64,000 bases of DNA from Agelas oroides (taxonomy: Eukaryota; Porifera; Demospongiae; Agelasida; Agelasidae). The number at the start of each line of letters is the position of its first letter. Within the stretch, counting starts at the first letter, position 1. Location of the stretch: assembly GCA_949130485.1 (NCBI GenBank), contig OX422191.1, positions 4,961,754 to 5,025,753 on the forward strand, in the 5' to 3' direction. Below are positions 10,927 through 22,600 of this stretch, piece after piece. Below the pieces are notes generated by a model that worked only from the letters and a program-made list of their open reading frames with translations, ran no database searches and was not told where the DNA came from. The translations under genes were made by a program, and so were the position numbers.

Positions 10927-11781
10927 ACTAAATCGTGGTACAAACAGGTAATTGTGGAAGCTGCAAATGTGAAAGTAGGGGGAGGGATTGTGTGTCGAGT
11001 GGGAGAGCACCAACACCGCTGGAACATCGATGTTCATTGTGTGAAAATTTCCACACATACATAAAGTGTGAAGTTAAAACATAATGGGATATGGGGATGG
11101 GGCATTTATGGCTTAAATGGATGGGACATTTATGGCTTAAGCGGGTGGGGCATTTATGGCTCAAATGGGTGGGGCAGTTATGGCAAAGTGAGTTATTGTT
11201 TTTTGGGAGATATGCTAAAAAAACACTGGTCTTCAGGGGAGTACCCTTTCCGGTCATCACATGACCACGGGTTTCGGTCCCTTTGAACTTCCGACCCGTG
11301 GCCTACTACAGAAAGGGTGGGACCACTCCCCGCCTAAGGCTTGCTTTGAGGAGCCCAGCTTTTGGTTGGCACATAGTACTATGGGCATTCACAGTGCTAT
11401 GAATATTCAAATTACTAAACAAATTGGGGGTGGGGCTCAATGGGTGGAGTTATCATAATATTAACTAGGGGGATGGGCGAACGTTAACATACGGGATTTC
11501 GGCTCGCTATCGTGTTGTGTTGGTGGACCGTCTGGGAGGCTTGTTCTTTGATGGTAAGCGTTCCTGTACCGAAGATTCTTTTGCTTGTCATTCGGGTCTG
11601 TACTGCGGCGACTTCCTCATGGTGAGTATACTTGTTTGTGCGTGAGACTCGGTCGACGGGCTTTAAATGGGAGCGTGCTTCTCTTAGTAACGGCATTTTT
11701 ATGCTAGTTATAGCATGTGCTTTGCTATAGTAACGTTATGCCTAGGGGTATAGTCGGTTCTGTAAGGTTGAGCTAGGGCTA

Positions 11782-12143
11782 GGCCTTGGTAGATTATGCT
11801 CCAACTTCTACCCATTATTCTATTCTTTTATTCCCATAATTTTTACCTATTATTCTTTTCAATGCACCCATTATTCTCAATTATGCTAACTGAATTTCAC
11901 ACGTTCGTATGTATATACAAAATGACGATCCAAAATTGGTTACAGTTAGGCCTTTCTCGGTGATTGTATTCTAGCATTACTGAAAGTTGTACGTAGTCCT
12001 CCCAAAGAAAATTCTTGCTGTGAATAAAAGTAACTTCTTAATGGGATCTGATCAGGAAAATTGACCTATTATGCCAGCATAATTCTTGATGCTCAGAAGC
12101 ACCTATTATTCCCAAAATTATGCTAGCATAATCTACCAAAGCC
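11782..12143. mobile_element. TA-flanked AT-rich inverted-repeat element inside copy 1
   Basis: Ends GGCCTTGGTAGATTATGCT and AGCATAATCTACCAAAGCC, flanked by TA. Removing it restores the gctagggctaggg tract seen uninterrupted in copy 2, so insertion came after copy 1 was in place. Tc1/mariner-type target preference. Confidence 0.8.
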
Positions 12144-12183
12144 TAGCTAGGGCTAGGGCTGGGCTGGGGCTGCTCTGTGTTAC

Positions 12184-12473
12184 CTGTGACGCTCACTCAC
12201 AATTACACTACAGAGTGTGAGGCTCACACTTGCGTTACTACTGTAAGGCTCACTCACAGTTACGCTACGGGTGTGAACCTCATTCACATTTACATTACAA
12301 GTGTGAGGCTCACTCACAGTTACGCTACGGGTGTGAAGCTCATTCACATGTAAGTTACGAGTGTGAGGCTCACTCACACTTGAGTTGCTACTGTGAGGCT
12401 CACTCATAGTTATGCTATGGGTGTGAAGCTTATTCACATGTAAATTACTCTCGTGAGGCTCACTCACACTCTT
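12184..12473. repeat. 30-bp tandem array (gtgaggctcactcac units)
   Basis: About ten units; the core gtgaggctcactcac is itself palindromic. A shorter version with about four units ends copy 2 (14176-14302). The open minus-strand frame across it is a product of the 30-bp period. Confidence 0.88.
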
Positions 12474-12535
12474 AACCAAGGGGCTATCCTATGGTTAACT
12501 ATGGAAAATGGGAATGGGGTTGAGACAAGGAATTG
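12472..12535. repeat. 64-bp direct repeat, copy 1 (partner 13063-13128)
   Basis: ttaaccaaggggctatcctat and the following 40 bp are repeated almost exactly at 13063-13128. The two copies lie between the two satellite-rich elements, suggesting that the neighbourhood was duplicated together with them. Confidence 0.85.
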
Positions 12536-12743
12536 TAGCTACGTGGCACTAAAAAACTGATGGTTCAGGATTAGGGTTCAGGTTTTAGGATTAGTGTTGG
12601 GGCTGGAGATAGGGCAATGGGTTGTAAAGATGGTTTGACTAAGCTGTGGAAGGCTCACTTGTTACCAAGTTACAACAGTAAGCTCAGATACTAAAACTTC
12701 TCTATGTGCATGTTGTAGGTTCCTCTACGGGCTGGGTCAGGGG

Positions 12744-12829
12744 TAGTCTATCAAGCTAGACCATCTCTCACCCTCCAGAAAAGTGAGAGACCAGCTAGAA
12801 AGGTAGAGTGTCTAGCTTGATAGACTATA
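12744..12829. mobile_element. 86-bp hairpin element
   Basis: tagtctatcaagctagac is inverted at gtctagcttgatagacta. The flanks ggtcagggg (12735-12743) and ggtcagggg (12830-12838) are an exact 9-bp duplication if the right end includes the extra TA. Confidence 0.75.
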
Positions 12830-13316
12830 GGTCAGGGGCTGTGTTAGGATAAGGGCTTTAGACATGTGTATATATGTGGAGATGGATAAAGACAAGGTCT
12901 TTTGACTACAGTTGTCCTTCCTCTCACAGTTAGATACACTGTGGTAGCTAAGTGGAGATCCCCTGCGGACGGGGTTGTGGGCCTGGGTGGGTTGACTGTA
13001 CAATCACATTGCCTGAGCGGATACTTTCACTATCCACCACCTCAGACTCAGGCTCAATTATCTCTTAACCAAGGGGCTATCCTATGGTTAACTATGGAAA
13101 ATGGGAATGGGGTTGAGACAAGGAATTGAGATATTACTACATGCACAGTGGGAAGTCTAGCTTGGCAGTTATTGTTATGCTGTTTAGGTCTAGGGCATGC
13201 CTAAGGTGTTATGGTTGTTAGAACACATGCGTCTTCGGGTGGATCCATTGAAGGATGCTGCGGGTTCCCCATTTGGCAAGGCCGACTGACTTTATCTGTA
13301 CCTGCATGTTCAGAAG

Positions 13317-14302
13317 TTGTGTGTCGAGTGGGAGAGCACCAACACCGCTGGAACATCAATGTTCATTATGTTCATTATGTGAAAATTTCCACACATATAC
13401 AGTGTGATGTTAAACATAATGGGGGATTTATGGCTTAAATGGATGGGGTTTTTATGGCTTAAGCGGGTGGGGTATTTATGACTTAAATGGGTGCGGCATT
13501 TATGGCTCAAATGGGTGGGGCAGTTATGGCAAAGTGAGTTATTTTTTGGGAGATATGCTCAAAAAAAAAAACACTGGTCTTCAGGGGAGTACCCTTTCCG
13601 GTCATCGCATGACCACGGATTTTGGTCCCTTTGAACTCCTGACCCATGGCCTACTACAGAAAGGGCGGGACCACTCCCCGCCTAAGGCTTGTTTTGAGGA
13701 GCCCAGCTTTTGGTTGGCACATAGTACTATGGGCATTCACAGTGCTATGAATATTCAAATCACTAAACAAATTGGGGGTGGGGATCAATGGGTGGAGTTA
13801 TCACAATATTAACTAGGGGGGTGGGTGAACGATTAACATACGGGATTTCGGCTCGCTATTGTGTCGTGTTGGTGGAGTGTCTGGGAGGCTTGTTCTTCGA
13901 TGGTAGGCGTTCCTGTACCGAAGATTCTTTCGCTGGTCATTCGGGTCTGTACTGCGGCGACTTCCTCATGGTGAGTATACTTGCTTGTGTGTGAGACTTG
14001 GTCGATGGGCTTTAAATGGGAGCATGCTTCTCTTAGTAACAGCGTACTTATCCTAGTAACAGCATTTTTATGCTAGTTATGGCATGTGCTTTGCTATAGT
14101 AATGGTACACCTAGGGGTATAGTCGGTTCCGTAAGGCTGAGCTAGGGCTAGGGCTGGGCTGGGGCTGTTCTGTGTTACCTGTGAGGCTCACTCACAATTA
14201 CGCTACAGGGTGTGAGGCTCACTCACAGTTACGCTACGGGTGTGAAGCTCATTCACATTTAAATTACGAGTGTGAGGCTCACTCACACTTGAGTTGCTAC
14301 TG
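13317..14302 (+). mobile_element. satellite-rich dispersed element, copy 2
   Basis: Same order of parts as copy 1: ttgtgtgtcgag start, 24-bp array (about 13421-13535), GC-rich hairpin block, GGGCTAGGGCTGGGCT tract and a short gtgaggctcactcac array. It lacks the 362-bp insertion of copy 1. Confidence 0.8.
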
Positions 14303-16590
14303 GAAAAGTACCAAAGTAGTAATATAATTATGACCATCTCTTTTCAAGGTCTATATGCATCCATTTCTTGTGGCCTCAGCCCCATTCAAGCAACCTATAC
14401 ACTTCACATAGTCCTTCCTTCACTTCACAACTCACACAAAAAATGTACAACAGGGAGGGGTGTTTATTCACACACGTGTTCACCTCCACGTGCATGTACA
14501 ACATGCATGTAATGACATAAAATTACATAACACAATTAATGATGACTACACCACAATAATATGGTCCCCTCCCCTTCCCACCCTCTCCTCCTCCCACCCC
14601 CCTCCCCATTAACATTCCCTGGTAGCTGTTAATCAGTCTAATAGCATACTACTATTCTATAGTGGTCACATAGACAGCTACCTGTATCGAGACAGCATTT
14701 GCAATAGCTGCAAATTGAAGCTGCAGCAAATTATCTGATTATCTGAATTTAACTTTGGGATGATTTTTTTAGCCTATAGATGCCTTTAACATGCCATGGT
14801 TTTGCATTCTGTCGGAGGTTTGACTTCAAAACTTGACCCAAGACCATTTGCAGCTATCCTGTGCTGGTTAGTGACTACTACACCCACTCAACCTTGCAAT
14901 AGTCAGAATTCTAAGCCACTGCAAATACCCCTTCACCCTTTCCACTAATGACAAGTGTACTCACCATCTGATTTTGGCCAGCTGTTATCAGTTATTATTT
15001 TGAAGAGAGGTTCTGTGCTAGCAGAAATTGTGAGATAGGTGGAGATAGGTGGGTTTAGGCATGGGGTGGCATACACATGGCAGCTGTCTTGGCTGGCCGT
15101 AGAAAGACCTTGGTCGGCACAGAGTAGGCCATTTCTCTCCATTTGTTTTGCACAAACAGGTGTAGAAAATGTACCTCTTGCCTTGTAGGGGTTCCATTTA
15201 TGTTGTGGGTACTAGTGCGTAGTGATCACATGACTGGAGTGTACCACAACTTATTATGGCACTGTAGGCAGTTTTCAGTCATACAGGATGAGCATTCGGT
15301 GGTTGGAGAGCCTTGACTATTGAAAGCTTGCTAATGAGTGGGTGTGGTCAGGGTTATGAACCTGCAGAGAATGGCTAAAGGGCCTTGGACTCCAATTTCC
15401 AGTGCAGAAGTTGAAATACAGACAAAAGAAGGTATCCACAGTGCAAGAAAGATTGCTAGAGAATGCAATTCAGCACTGGTGATTTTAAGGGGGGGCTGCA
15501 TTATATTCACAGGAAATAGCACTGTTTGATTGGCTTGTCAAAATCGATGCTGCTGACTTCCCAACCAAGAAGCGCTCAATAATCACCACACCCTTCTACT
15601 TGGAGGACAGAGTCTGGACATGAGACTATGCGGTCCCCCTGTGTAGTGTGATAATTCACATTATTTTATAATCAGCTATAAATAACATTATAATTTCTCT
15701 GGTTCATGTGTTTTAATATAGATGTTTTGATTCATAAATTATGTAAATACAATTGTAACTGCATTGCTTTCGTTTGCACACATTAAAACACTTAAGCCCA
15801 GTTAAGTGTGACTAAGCTTACCCTACTATCTTGAGATTCTTTCTCTTGAGTTGAGTTTCCTTGAGGGCAGAGCATCCTTGGGAGGAGATACAATTGTCCC
15901 CAACACTGGAGGAGCAATGAGAGAAACAATGGAGATTCAGGCACAACTACTACACTGTACCATTCAATTTGTATTTTCTTGATCAGATGCCGCCCTCTAA
16001 TAGTAACTGCAACATCTGATCAAGGAAATATGGTAATGTAATAACATGTGGTGCACTATTAGCATAAGTAATGTGGCAGATAACTAACCAACAAGACTAG
16101 CAGATAACTGCAGCGAAGTACAAATTAAATAACAGCATTGCAAGATTGTAGCCTTAGACGAAAACAATCCCCTCCCCCCAGTGCTGAAAAATTGTTTTCA
16201 GGAAGCACTGTCCTGGCATCTCTGTGTATTTTAGCGCTCCTTAGCTAAGACCAGAAATATGAAAGTGAAGAACACAGCTAAACCTCAACTAAATGTGGCC
16301 TAATACATTTTAGTATTCAAATTTTAACCAGCCATGCAAAATGTGCTCTGGCCAGAATGGTGTTGGTGTCCCTACATGTGTAATTTGATTTGCACTCGTC
16401 GTATGGCCAGACGTTTACAACAGAAATTTAAATAGCTAAACAACAAACGACAAAAACACATCAGAAATGATAATGTAATAGTTGTTAGAAAAATCTGAAC
16501 ACTTTGGCAAGTGTCACCACCTCCCTCTCCTTAACAAGGCTACAGTCACAGCATGCCACCTAAGAAGTCGGACAGAATGGTTGGACTCAC
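14303..16590. other. interval left of the LRR gene
   Basis: No gene recognised. It contains a strongly pyrimidine-biased tract (14563-14610) and a dispersed repeat (14760-15200). The 3' end of the LRR gene should fall in or near here, but I could not identify a terminal exon, stop or poly(A) signal with confidence. Confidence 0.5.
14760..15200 (-). repeat. dispersed repeat, minus-strand copy
   Basis: The reverse complement of 14990-15195 resembles 27425-27615 and 48115-48345 (shared ctacaaggtga, gcgttttcta-type, tttctgct-gc-cagaacc and tggccaaaatcaga blocks). The 14760-14935 part also resembles 27229-27390 in plus orientation, so the copy is rearranged. Confidence 0.6.
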
Positions 16591-16674
16591 TCTAGCTCCT
16601 GAAGGCTCTGGTTAACTTGTAAAGCCTCACTAAGTGCACGGGCTCCTTCTTCTTTGATCTTGTTGTCCCAGAGA
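16591..16674 (-). CDS. LRR exon 19 (most 3' one found)
   Basis: 84 nt; acceptor ctacag, donor gtgagt. Reads L-W-D-N-K-I-K-E-E-G-A-R-A-L-S-E-A-L and Q-V-N-Q-S-L-Q-E-L. All LRR consensus positions are kept. Exons are numbered 5' to 3' along the minus strand. Confidence 0.85.
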
Positions 16675-19600
16675 CTGTAGAATGTCAGAGAACAAGAGAT
16701 GAGAGGTGGTTCAACTTCTTCACTTTGTGTATATATTTAGTCTTGGTATCTCACTATTGAGACACAATAACAGACACTATGTGTCAGTTTGTCAGCTGGT
16801 GAAGTAGAGGACTATTCCCTGTGTGATTACTGTCATGGTGATTTCGCCATGAAGTAATATGAGCAGAGGGGTGGGTCCAGTCAACTTGGGAGTTCAGGCA
16901 GGTACTCTACTGGACACTGTAGACAATGATAGAGTCACCTGACGTGCTCCACTAGTAGCCGTATGGTGGTATATATGACGTCACATAGAGGATGCAACAA
17001 TTAGAACTAGAACATTGTGGGGGAGAGCCTGAGCAAGCTGATACAGGGATATTATGGGTAGTATAACACATCAAGTCAATCATCTCCTACATGCACATTC
17101 ATTTACCATTCGCAGGGGGTTTTAAAAATTTTTTTGCTTTAAATGTCAAATGTGTGCAAATGAAAAGATGTCCTATGATTAGTATAATTAACAGCATGGT
17201 TTTGAGTGCAATTTGGGATTAATAGCACGAGTGAATGGCTATTAATTGCACGAGGCGAAGTCGAGTGCAATTATGCCATTCATGAGTGCTATTAATCCCA
17301 AATTACACGAGAAAACATGCTGTTACTTGTTAATCATATACTCTGCCTAGTTTACAGTATGCTATAATAAGTATGAGTATGTATGTGATGTGGTGGTTTA
17401 TAGTATACAAGTTTACAGTAAACTGTATAGTTTACACCAAATTGTTGTCACTTACAAGTTACAAGTTTACATTATGTTAATATAGTTTACAGCAAATTGT
17501 TGTCGCTTACAAGTTACAAGTTTGTATTATGTTAATATAGTTTACAGCAAATTGCTACTGACCAATCAGTGAGCGATTACACCTTGCACGGTTTTGTAGT
17601 TTTTGTATTTTTTGTCCAATCAGAATCTTTCCTACCTGTGCAATTACAAAAATAATTGCACACCTTTCTATGGGAGTAAATGTATTGACACTAAATAAGT
17701 ATATGATTATACACATAATCATAATGCATAACAGTGCCAGGAGACAAGATAAAGGTTTGATTTAGGTTCATGCCGGCTGTACATGGATTAAGGGAAAAAA
17801 ACCCAGACGAAAAACCCTTTTGGTAGGAAAAAAGCTCATGCAGAAAAAACCTAAATTAAAACTGGCACATTTCTACTAAAGAGAGTCCTTTCTGTTCATC
17901 AGCACTACTCCAGGTCTTTTAAATGCTTATTTGTTCTTTGGTAAGGAACAATACGGTTTGTAGGACAGTAGTTCAAGTAGACTTATACATGTACCTCCCA
18001 ACTGGTGGTGACAGCTTAGTGACTATTGAGCTTTCATTATCTGCTTAACACAACCAGGAAATAGCTACAGCAATGGAATGGCAATGGTAAGAAACTGGTG
18101 GAGGTGACAGTTTAGTGACTATTGAGCTTTCATTATCTGCTTAACACAACCAGGAAATAGCTACAGCATGGAATGGCAATGGTAAGAAACTGGTGGAGGT
18201 GACAGTTTAGTGACTATTGAGCTTTCATTATCTGCTTAACACAACCAGGAAATAGCTACAGCATGGAATGGCAATGGTAAGTACACACTTGTTGCTGACT
18301 CAGTCCAACCAAGAAGCCACTCAATAGTCACACCTTTTCATTGTATGAGAGGGTGGGACAAGCCATGGCTATGGAAGTAAAGACAACAGCTGTACAAACT
18401 GGTGCTAAGTGAAACACTAAATAATATTGAGGATATGTATATAGTAGTTGCAATACCCAGACGGGACAGCATGAGCCCCGCAGGGGCGAATGCTGTCCCG
18501 TCTGGGTATTGCAACTAATTTGTTAGATGTTAACCACAAGTTTGTATAGTGACCAAAACATCATACCATCATGGAAAGTAGCAAGAATGTGATCTGAAAA
18601 CAGGAATCAGTATAGTTAGATGTCCATACTGTGATCAAAAGAGAAGCACAGTCCCACAGGGTGCTAAATAACTCGGTTTGTATAGTGACCAAAGTATCAT
18701 ACCATCATCAAAGTTGCAAGAATGTGATCAAAAACATTGAAAACAGGAATCATAGATAACATTGAAAACAGGAATCAGTCTAGTTAGATGACCATACTGT
18801 GATCAAAAGAGAAGCACAATCCCGCAGGGTGCAGTTTAGAAAGGGTAGGCATCTGCCGGAAGGTTGTCTAGAAACTCACGATCTGCAGATGAAATAGGAA
18901 AGTTAGGCTGCACAAGTAAGACATCAGCCTTGCCTTTAGCAATATTGTATGGGAGGGTGGTTGAACTTGACAATATCTGAGCAACTGCATGGTCCTGGGA
19001 GGGGGTCACCCGTTCGTAGGTACGTAAAGCATCCAGTGACTTGTGGCCTGTCCTCTTTTGGATGAGGTTCTCTGGAACACCTGCGTTGAAAAGAACTGTG
19101 GCCCCTGTTGCTCTGAGGCTGTGGTTGGTAAAATTTCCCTCAATTTTAGCTTCCTGACACATTTTCTTCAGAAGACCTTGGATTTTCTTCTGAGGATATG
19201 GGTCAGTGAAAAACCATGGCCTCATACCAGTTGGTGTAAATGGTAGTGGGCTGAGGTAAAATTTCCCTCCCTCTTTCACCACATTTTGGGGGACCTTGCT
19301 CAGGTAAAAATCAAGGATTCCTACATGACAGTTTGGTGTTCCTGTTGCAATGATTGAGACTATTTTACCCTCGCTATGATCAGCGATCCCCCCAGGGTGG
19401 TTTTTAGATCCGAACTCAGTGTAGGTGTATTCATCAGGGTTGGTAGTACGATGGATCTGGCTGAATCGCAAGTTGAAATGCTCGTGCACACCTCTCAGGC
19501 AGAAGTTTTTGCCGTTGTAGAAGAAGATGGTGCACAGAAGAGCCTGAGGCGAATGGAAGCCTAACACTCCTTCTGCCCACATCTGTGCTTCTATGTCTGC

Positions 19601-22600
19601 AGTGATGACTTCCGCTCTCTTGCGTTCAGTACCAATGCCACTGTTACGAAGCATGCGAAGTTGCCGGTCAAGGGAAGCATTAAGTTGGGGGTAGTACTTC
19701 TCCCTCGAGGTTTTTTCAACAAAGCTCGTAACATTTGCTGCCCCCTGGTTTTCTTTCATTACTCGAAACAGGGCAGCCATGATGTTTTTTAGAGTGGTAC
19801 CTGGGTAGTGATTGCCATTAACTCTTCTTGCTTCAATAACAAAAGCAGCCAATGTTCTTTCAATGACGTGAAATGGGTGCCGTACCTCCAGAAGGTCGGC
19901 TGGGTACTTCTCTTCTGTAGAGGCATTTCTGGATGTTATCCAGCTCTTAAAAACACCTTTTGCCCAGTTGTTGTTGTTTTTTTGTCTGAACTGGAACGAA
20001 AGGTTTGCACAGTTGATCCAATGCAGCAGAAGGTACAGGGTTGGCAAACCTCGCATTTGGTGGTGGAACGAAAGGCTTACATTGGTACTGATCACTCACG
20101 GGTACAGGGGAAGCAAATCTTGGCGGGAAGTGCTGACCAGGATGAACAGGCGTGAACGGAAGGTGGTTCTGTGTCGAAATCGTAGCCGAGTTTGCTGAGC
20201 TATCGATGTTTGCCAGCGGTAGAAATCGTGATGGGTGTGGAAGAGGGTTTATGATAGCTTTGCGGTATGGGTGTAGGCGGTTTGGAGTGCTGCCAGGGAG
20301 GGCTCTGTATGCGTACGGAGCAGGCGGCGCTCTTGGAGAAGGTGGAGGAGTAGAAATGTTGGTTGAAGGGCTCTGTATTTGTTTTAGAGTGTCGCCGGGT
20401 GCTCTGGGTAGGGTATGGTACACAACTGTAGCAGGCGGTACACTCGGAGAAGGTGGAGGAGTTGGAAGGAAGTTCGGCGCTCGGGTCTGAGGTGGCTTCA
20501 AAATGTCGTCTATTGACCACATAGTGCTAGTGATGTGCACAGGGAACTCACTCACAGCTAGACAAGCACAAACGAACTGTAGAACGGCACAAAAACTGCC
20601 CGCTCGCGCCATTGAAAAAGCGCGCAGTCGCCAAAAGCTAGCTAGTTGGTTAGTGAGCACGTGAGGTCCTGTTATAGAATACGTAGGTGTATGATTTGAA
20701 ATACGGTTTTAGGCGCGCTCTTGCAGTATACAAAGTGCACGTACGGAGATAATGTTATTCATATCCATACATAGCAGTTATTCAATTAGATGCCTTGGAA
20801 GACGCCTCCTGTATGCTTTCTTGTACCAATAATACAAACTACTTTATTGGTACTTGATATAATGCTGTTTCTTAGTAACATCTAACAAATAGATGTAGTC
20901 AACCAGTAGTATAACCAGGAAGGGGTGCAGCAGAATGATAGGGAAGTGTAGACCCAGCAGAGATGTCATCCAGTTTGGTAGCCAGCAGTTATCTGGTAGT
21001 GGAAGTGTGGAGAGAGGGAAGGGCTACGAACAGGCTGCAGCATTGACATTGTGGCAGGGTTATGCATGACATGCTGATGAAGCTTAAGAAGGGAAGCTGG
21101 TGCGAGTATGCCCCACCTGGCATACCTGGGACAGATGTTGGAGAAAGGAGGGGGATTTGCCATCGGAATCTTCCCCAAGGGGTTGGTACTTGGTCAGGAT
21201 TGTCCCAATCCACTCAAACTGCCTGTACGTTCTCTTTTGTTGTATTGGAAAATTCTTTGTGGATTCCACAGATACCCATATCTCCCTATCATACACTGTA
21301 CACAACAGGGAGATATGGGGTATTTGTAAAGGATCTGCAGGGTGATGGTATGGAGGTTTGTGCCCCAGGTATGGGGGCTTGTTCCATTTGGATATGTCAA
21401 TTCCCCTCCTAATCCCCATCAAGCCCCAGGTATTGCAGATAGGGCATACCACTGATAGGTGCATATACATTCTGTTAGCTGCATGCTCTTAGCGTGGAGC
21501 TTCAAATTGCCAGGAATGATCCACTGATCAACAGCTTCAACCGCATTCAGCTCTCAGGTCTTTCTAGCCTTATTTGCCTAGCCTCAGGCCGTTCCGCTGC
21601 TCTGCGTTCTTGTGATCCCGCACACACTGTCTATATCTAGCCTGGCCCGCCTGGCCTCAGGATGCTCCACTGCTCTGCTCTTGTGGATGCTCTCGCGTTC
21701 CCTATCTAGCCTGCCCTGCCTAGCCTCAGGCTGCTCTGCTGTTCTGCTCTCGTGGTCGCGTACGCATTGTCTATCTAGCCTGGCATGTTTTACCTCAGCA
21801 TGCTCGGCCTGCTCTGATCGTCTTCACTCCCGATCTCTTTGGCGCCAACGCTGCAGTTTGGCAGTAGCCCTTTCCTTTCGCTTCAGGCACAATCTCTCTC
21901 TCGCACTCAGTAGATCCATTGGCATTGAGTTAGGTAGTGAGGAGTCCATAATTTGTGTGAACTTGCATTCAGATATGAATTGTGACCCGCTGAGCAAAAA
22001 CCCAGCACATTGCGCATTTTATGAAAATCGAGATAAGACCGGAAATCGGTATACCAATGTGTAATTGTACGGCAGGAAAAAAATGGAAGCAATTGGTTGC
22101 TTGGTTCCCAAGCTACAGAGCGAAATGCGTAGCGGATGCGGAACGCAACTTTTCGAGAAAACGCAATGTTTTTACGTTGCTATATATCTCCGTATACTAT
22201 CGTGTTACGTAAATTTACACGTGTTCTTGTAAAAAAGCAGCTTGGAAGTCGGCAAAGACAGTTGGGAAAGACAGCGGTTGTGAACGCGGGGGCTTACATT
22301 GTGTCTATGGACAGAAAGACAACCGTATACGGACTGGAAGCTAGTAAAATCGCGTTTTTTGATAAACGCGCACAAGCTGTCCATAGCAACGCGTTCCCGT
22401 ATTTTACTGGCCTGCCTGTGAGTTCGAGCTTATATCGTCGTTATAGTGGCAGAGCCGGGCTTCATAATTCAGAATGATACAGTGCAAGCCCCCTGTGATA
22501 CGTTGGTGCAATAATCTGAGTTTAGCTGGGAAACGACCTGTACGGATAAAATTGCCTCTAACTCAAATTCAATATTTGCGCGAAGTGCCGGGTTTTCGCT

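Larger units (their letters stand above)
10988..12476 (+). mobile_element. satellite-rich dispersed element, copy 1
   Basis: Starts at ttgtgtgtcgagtgggagag, the point where similarity to copies at 13317 and 43947 (inverse) begins. In order: a 24-bp array (ggcatttatggcttaaatgg units, 11099-11192), a GC-rich imperfect hairpin block (11240-11345), a region with TTCGGCTCGCTATCGTG, GGGCTAGGGCT repeats, and a 30-bp array of gtgaggctcactcac units (12184-12473). No protein of its own. Interrupted by the TA-flanked element at 11782-12143. Class unknown; possibly a non-autonomous element with internal satellites. Confidence 0.8.
18518..20890 (-). mobile_element. Crypton-like element (putative limits)
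   Basis: Contains the two overlapping minus-strand reading frames of a Crypton-type recombinase. A 15-bp sequence, atttgttagatgtta, occurs at 18518-18532 and inverted at 20876-20890, one copy on each side of the gene. Cryptons usually lack inverted repeats, so these limits are tentative. The 3' flank inside the element holds a duplicated segment (18541-18660 and 18677-18833). Confidence 0.45.

Noticed and set aside
12184-12473. Regular repeats resembling a CRISPR array
   Set aside because: Units are contiguous without unique spacers and the DNA is clearly animal; it is a minisatellite.
12180-12479. 99-codon minus-strand frame with S-E-P-H-T repeats
   Set aside because: Created by the 30-bp tandem array, which is open because the period is a multiple of three.
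20966-21470. Several overlapping open frames of 70-128 codons on both strands
   Set aside because: Mutually overlapping in multiple frames with no family features; likely chance in a low-stop region.
22021-22477. Open frames inside the 21978-22615 element
   Set aside because: Short, no transposase features, and not consistent in one frame.
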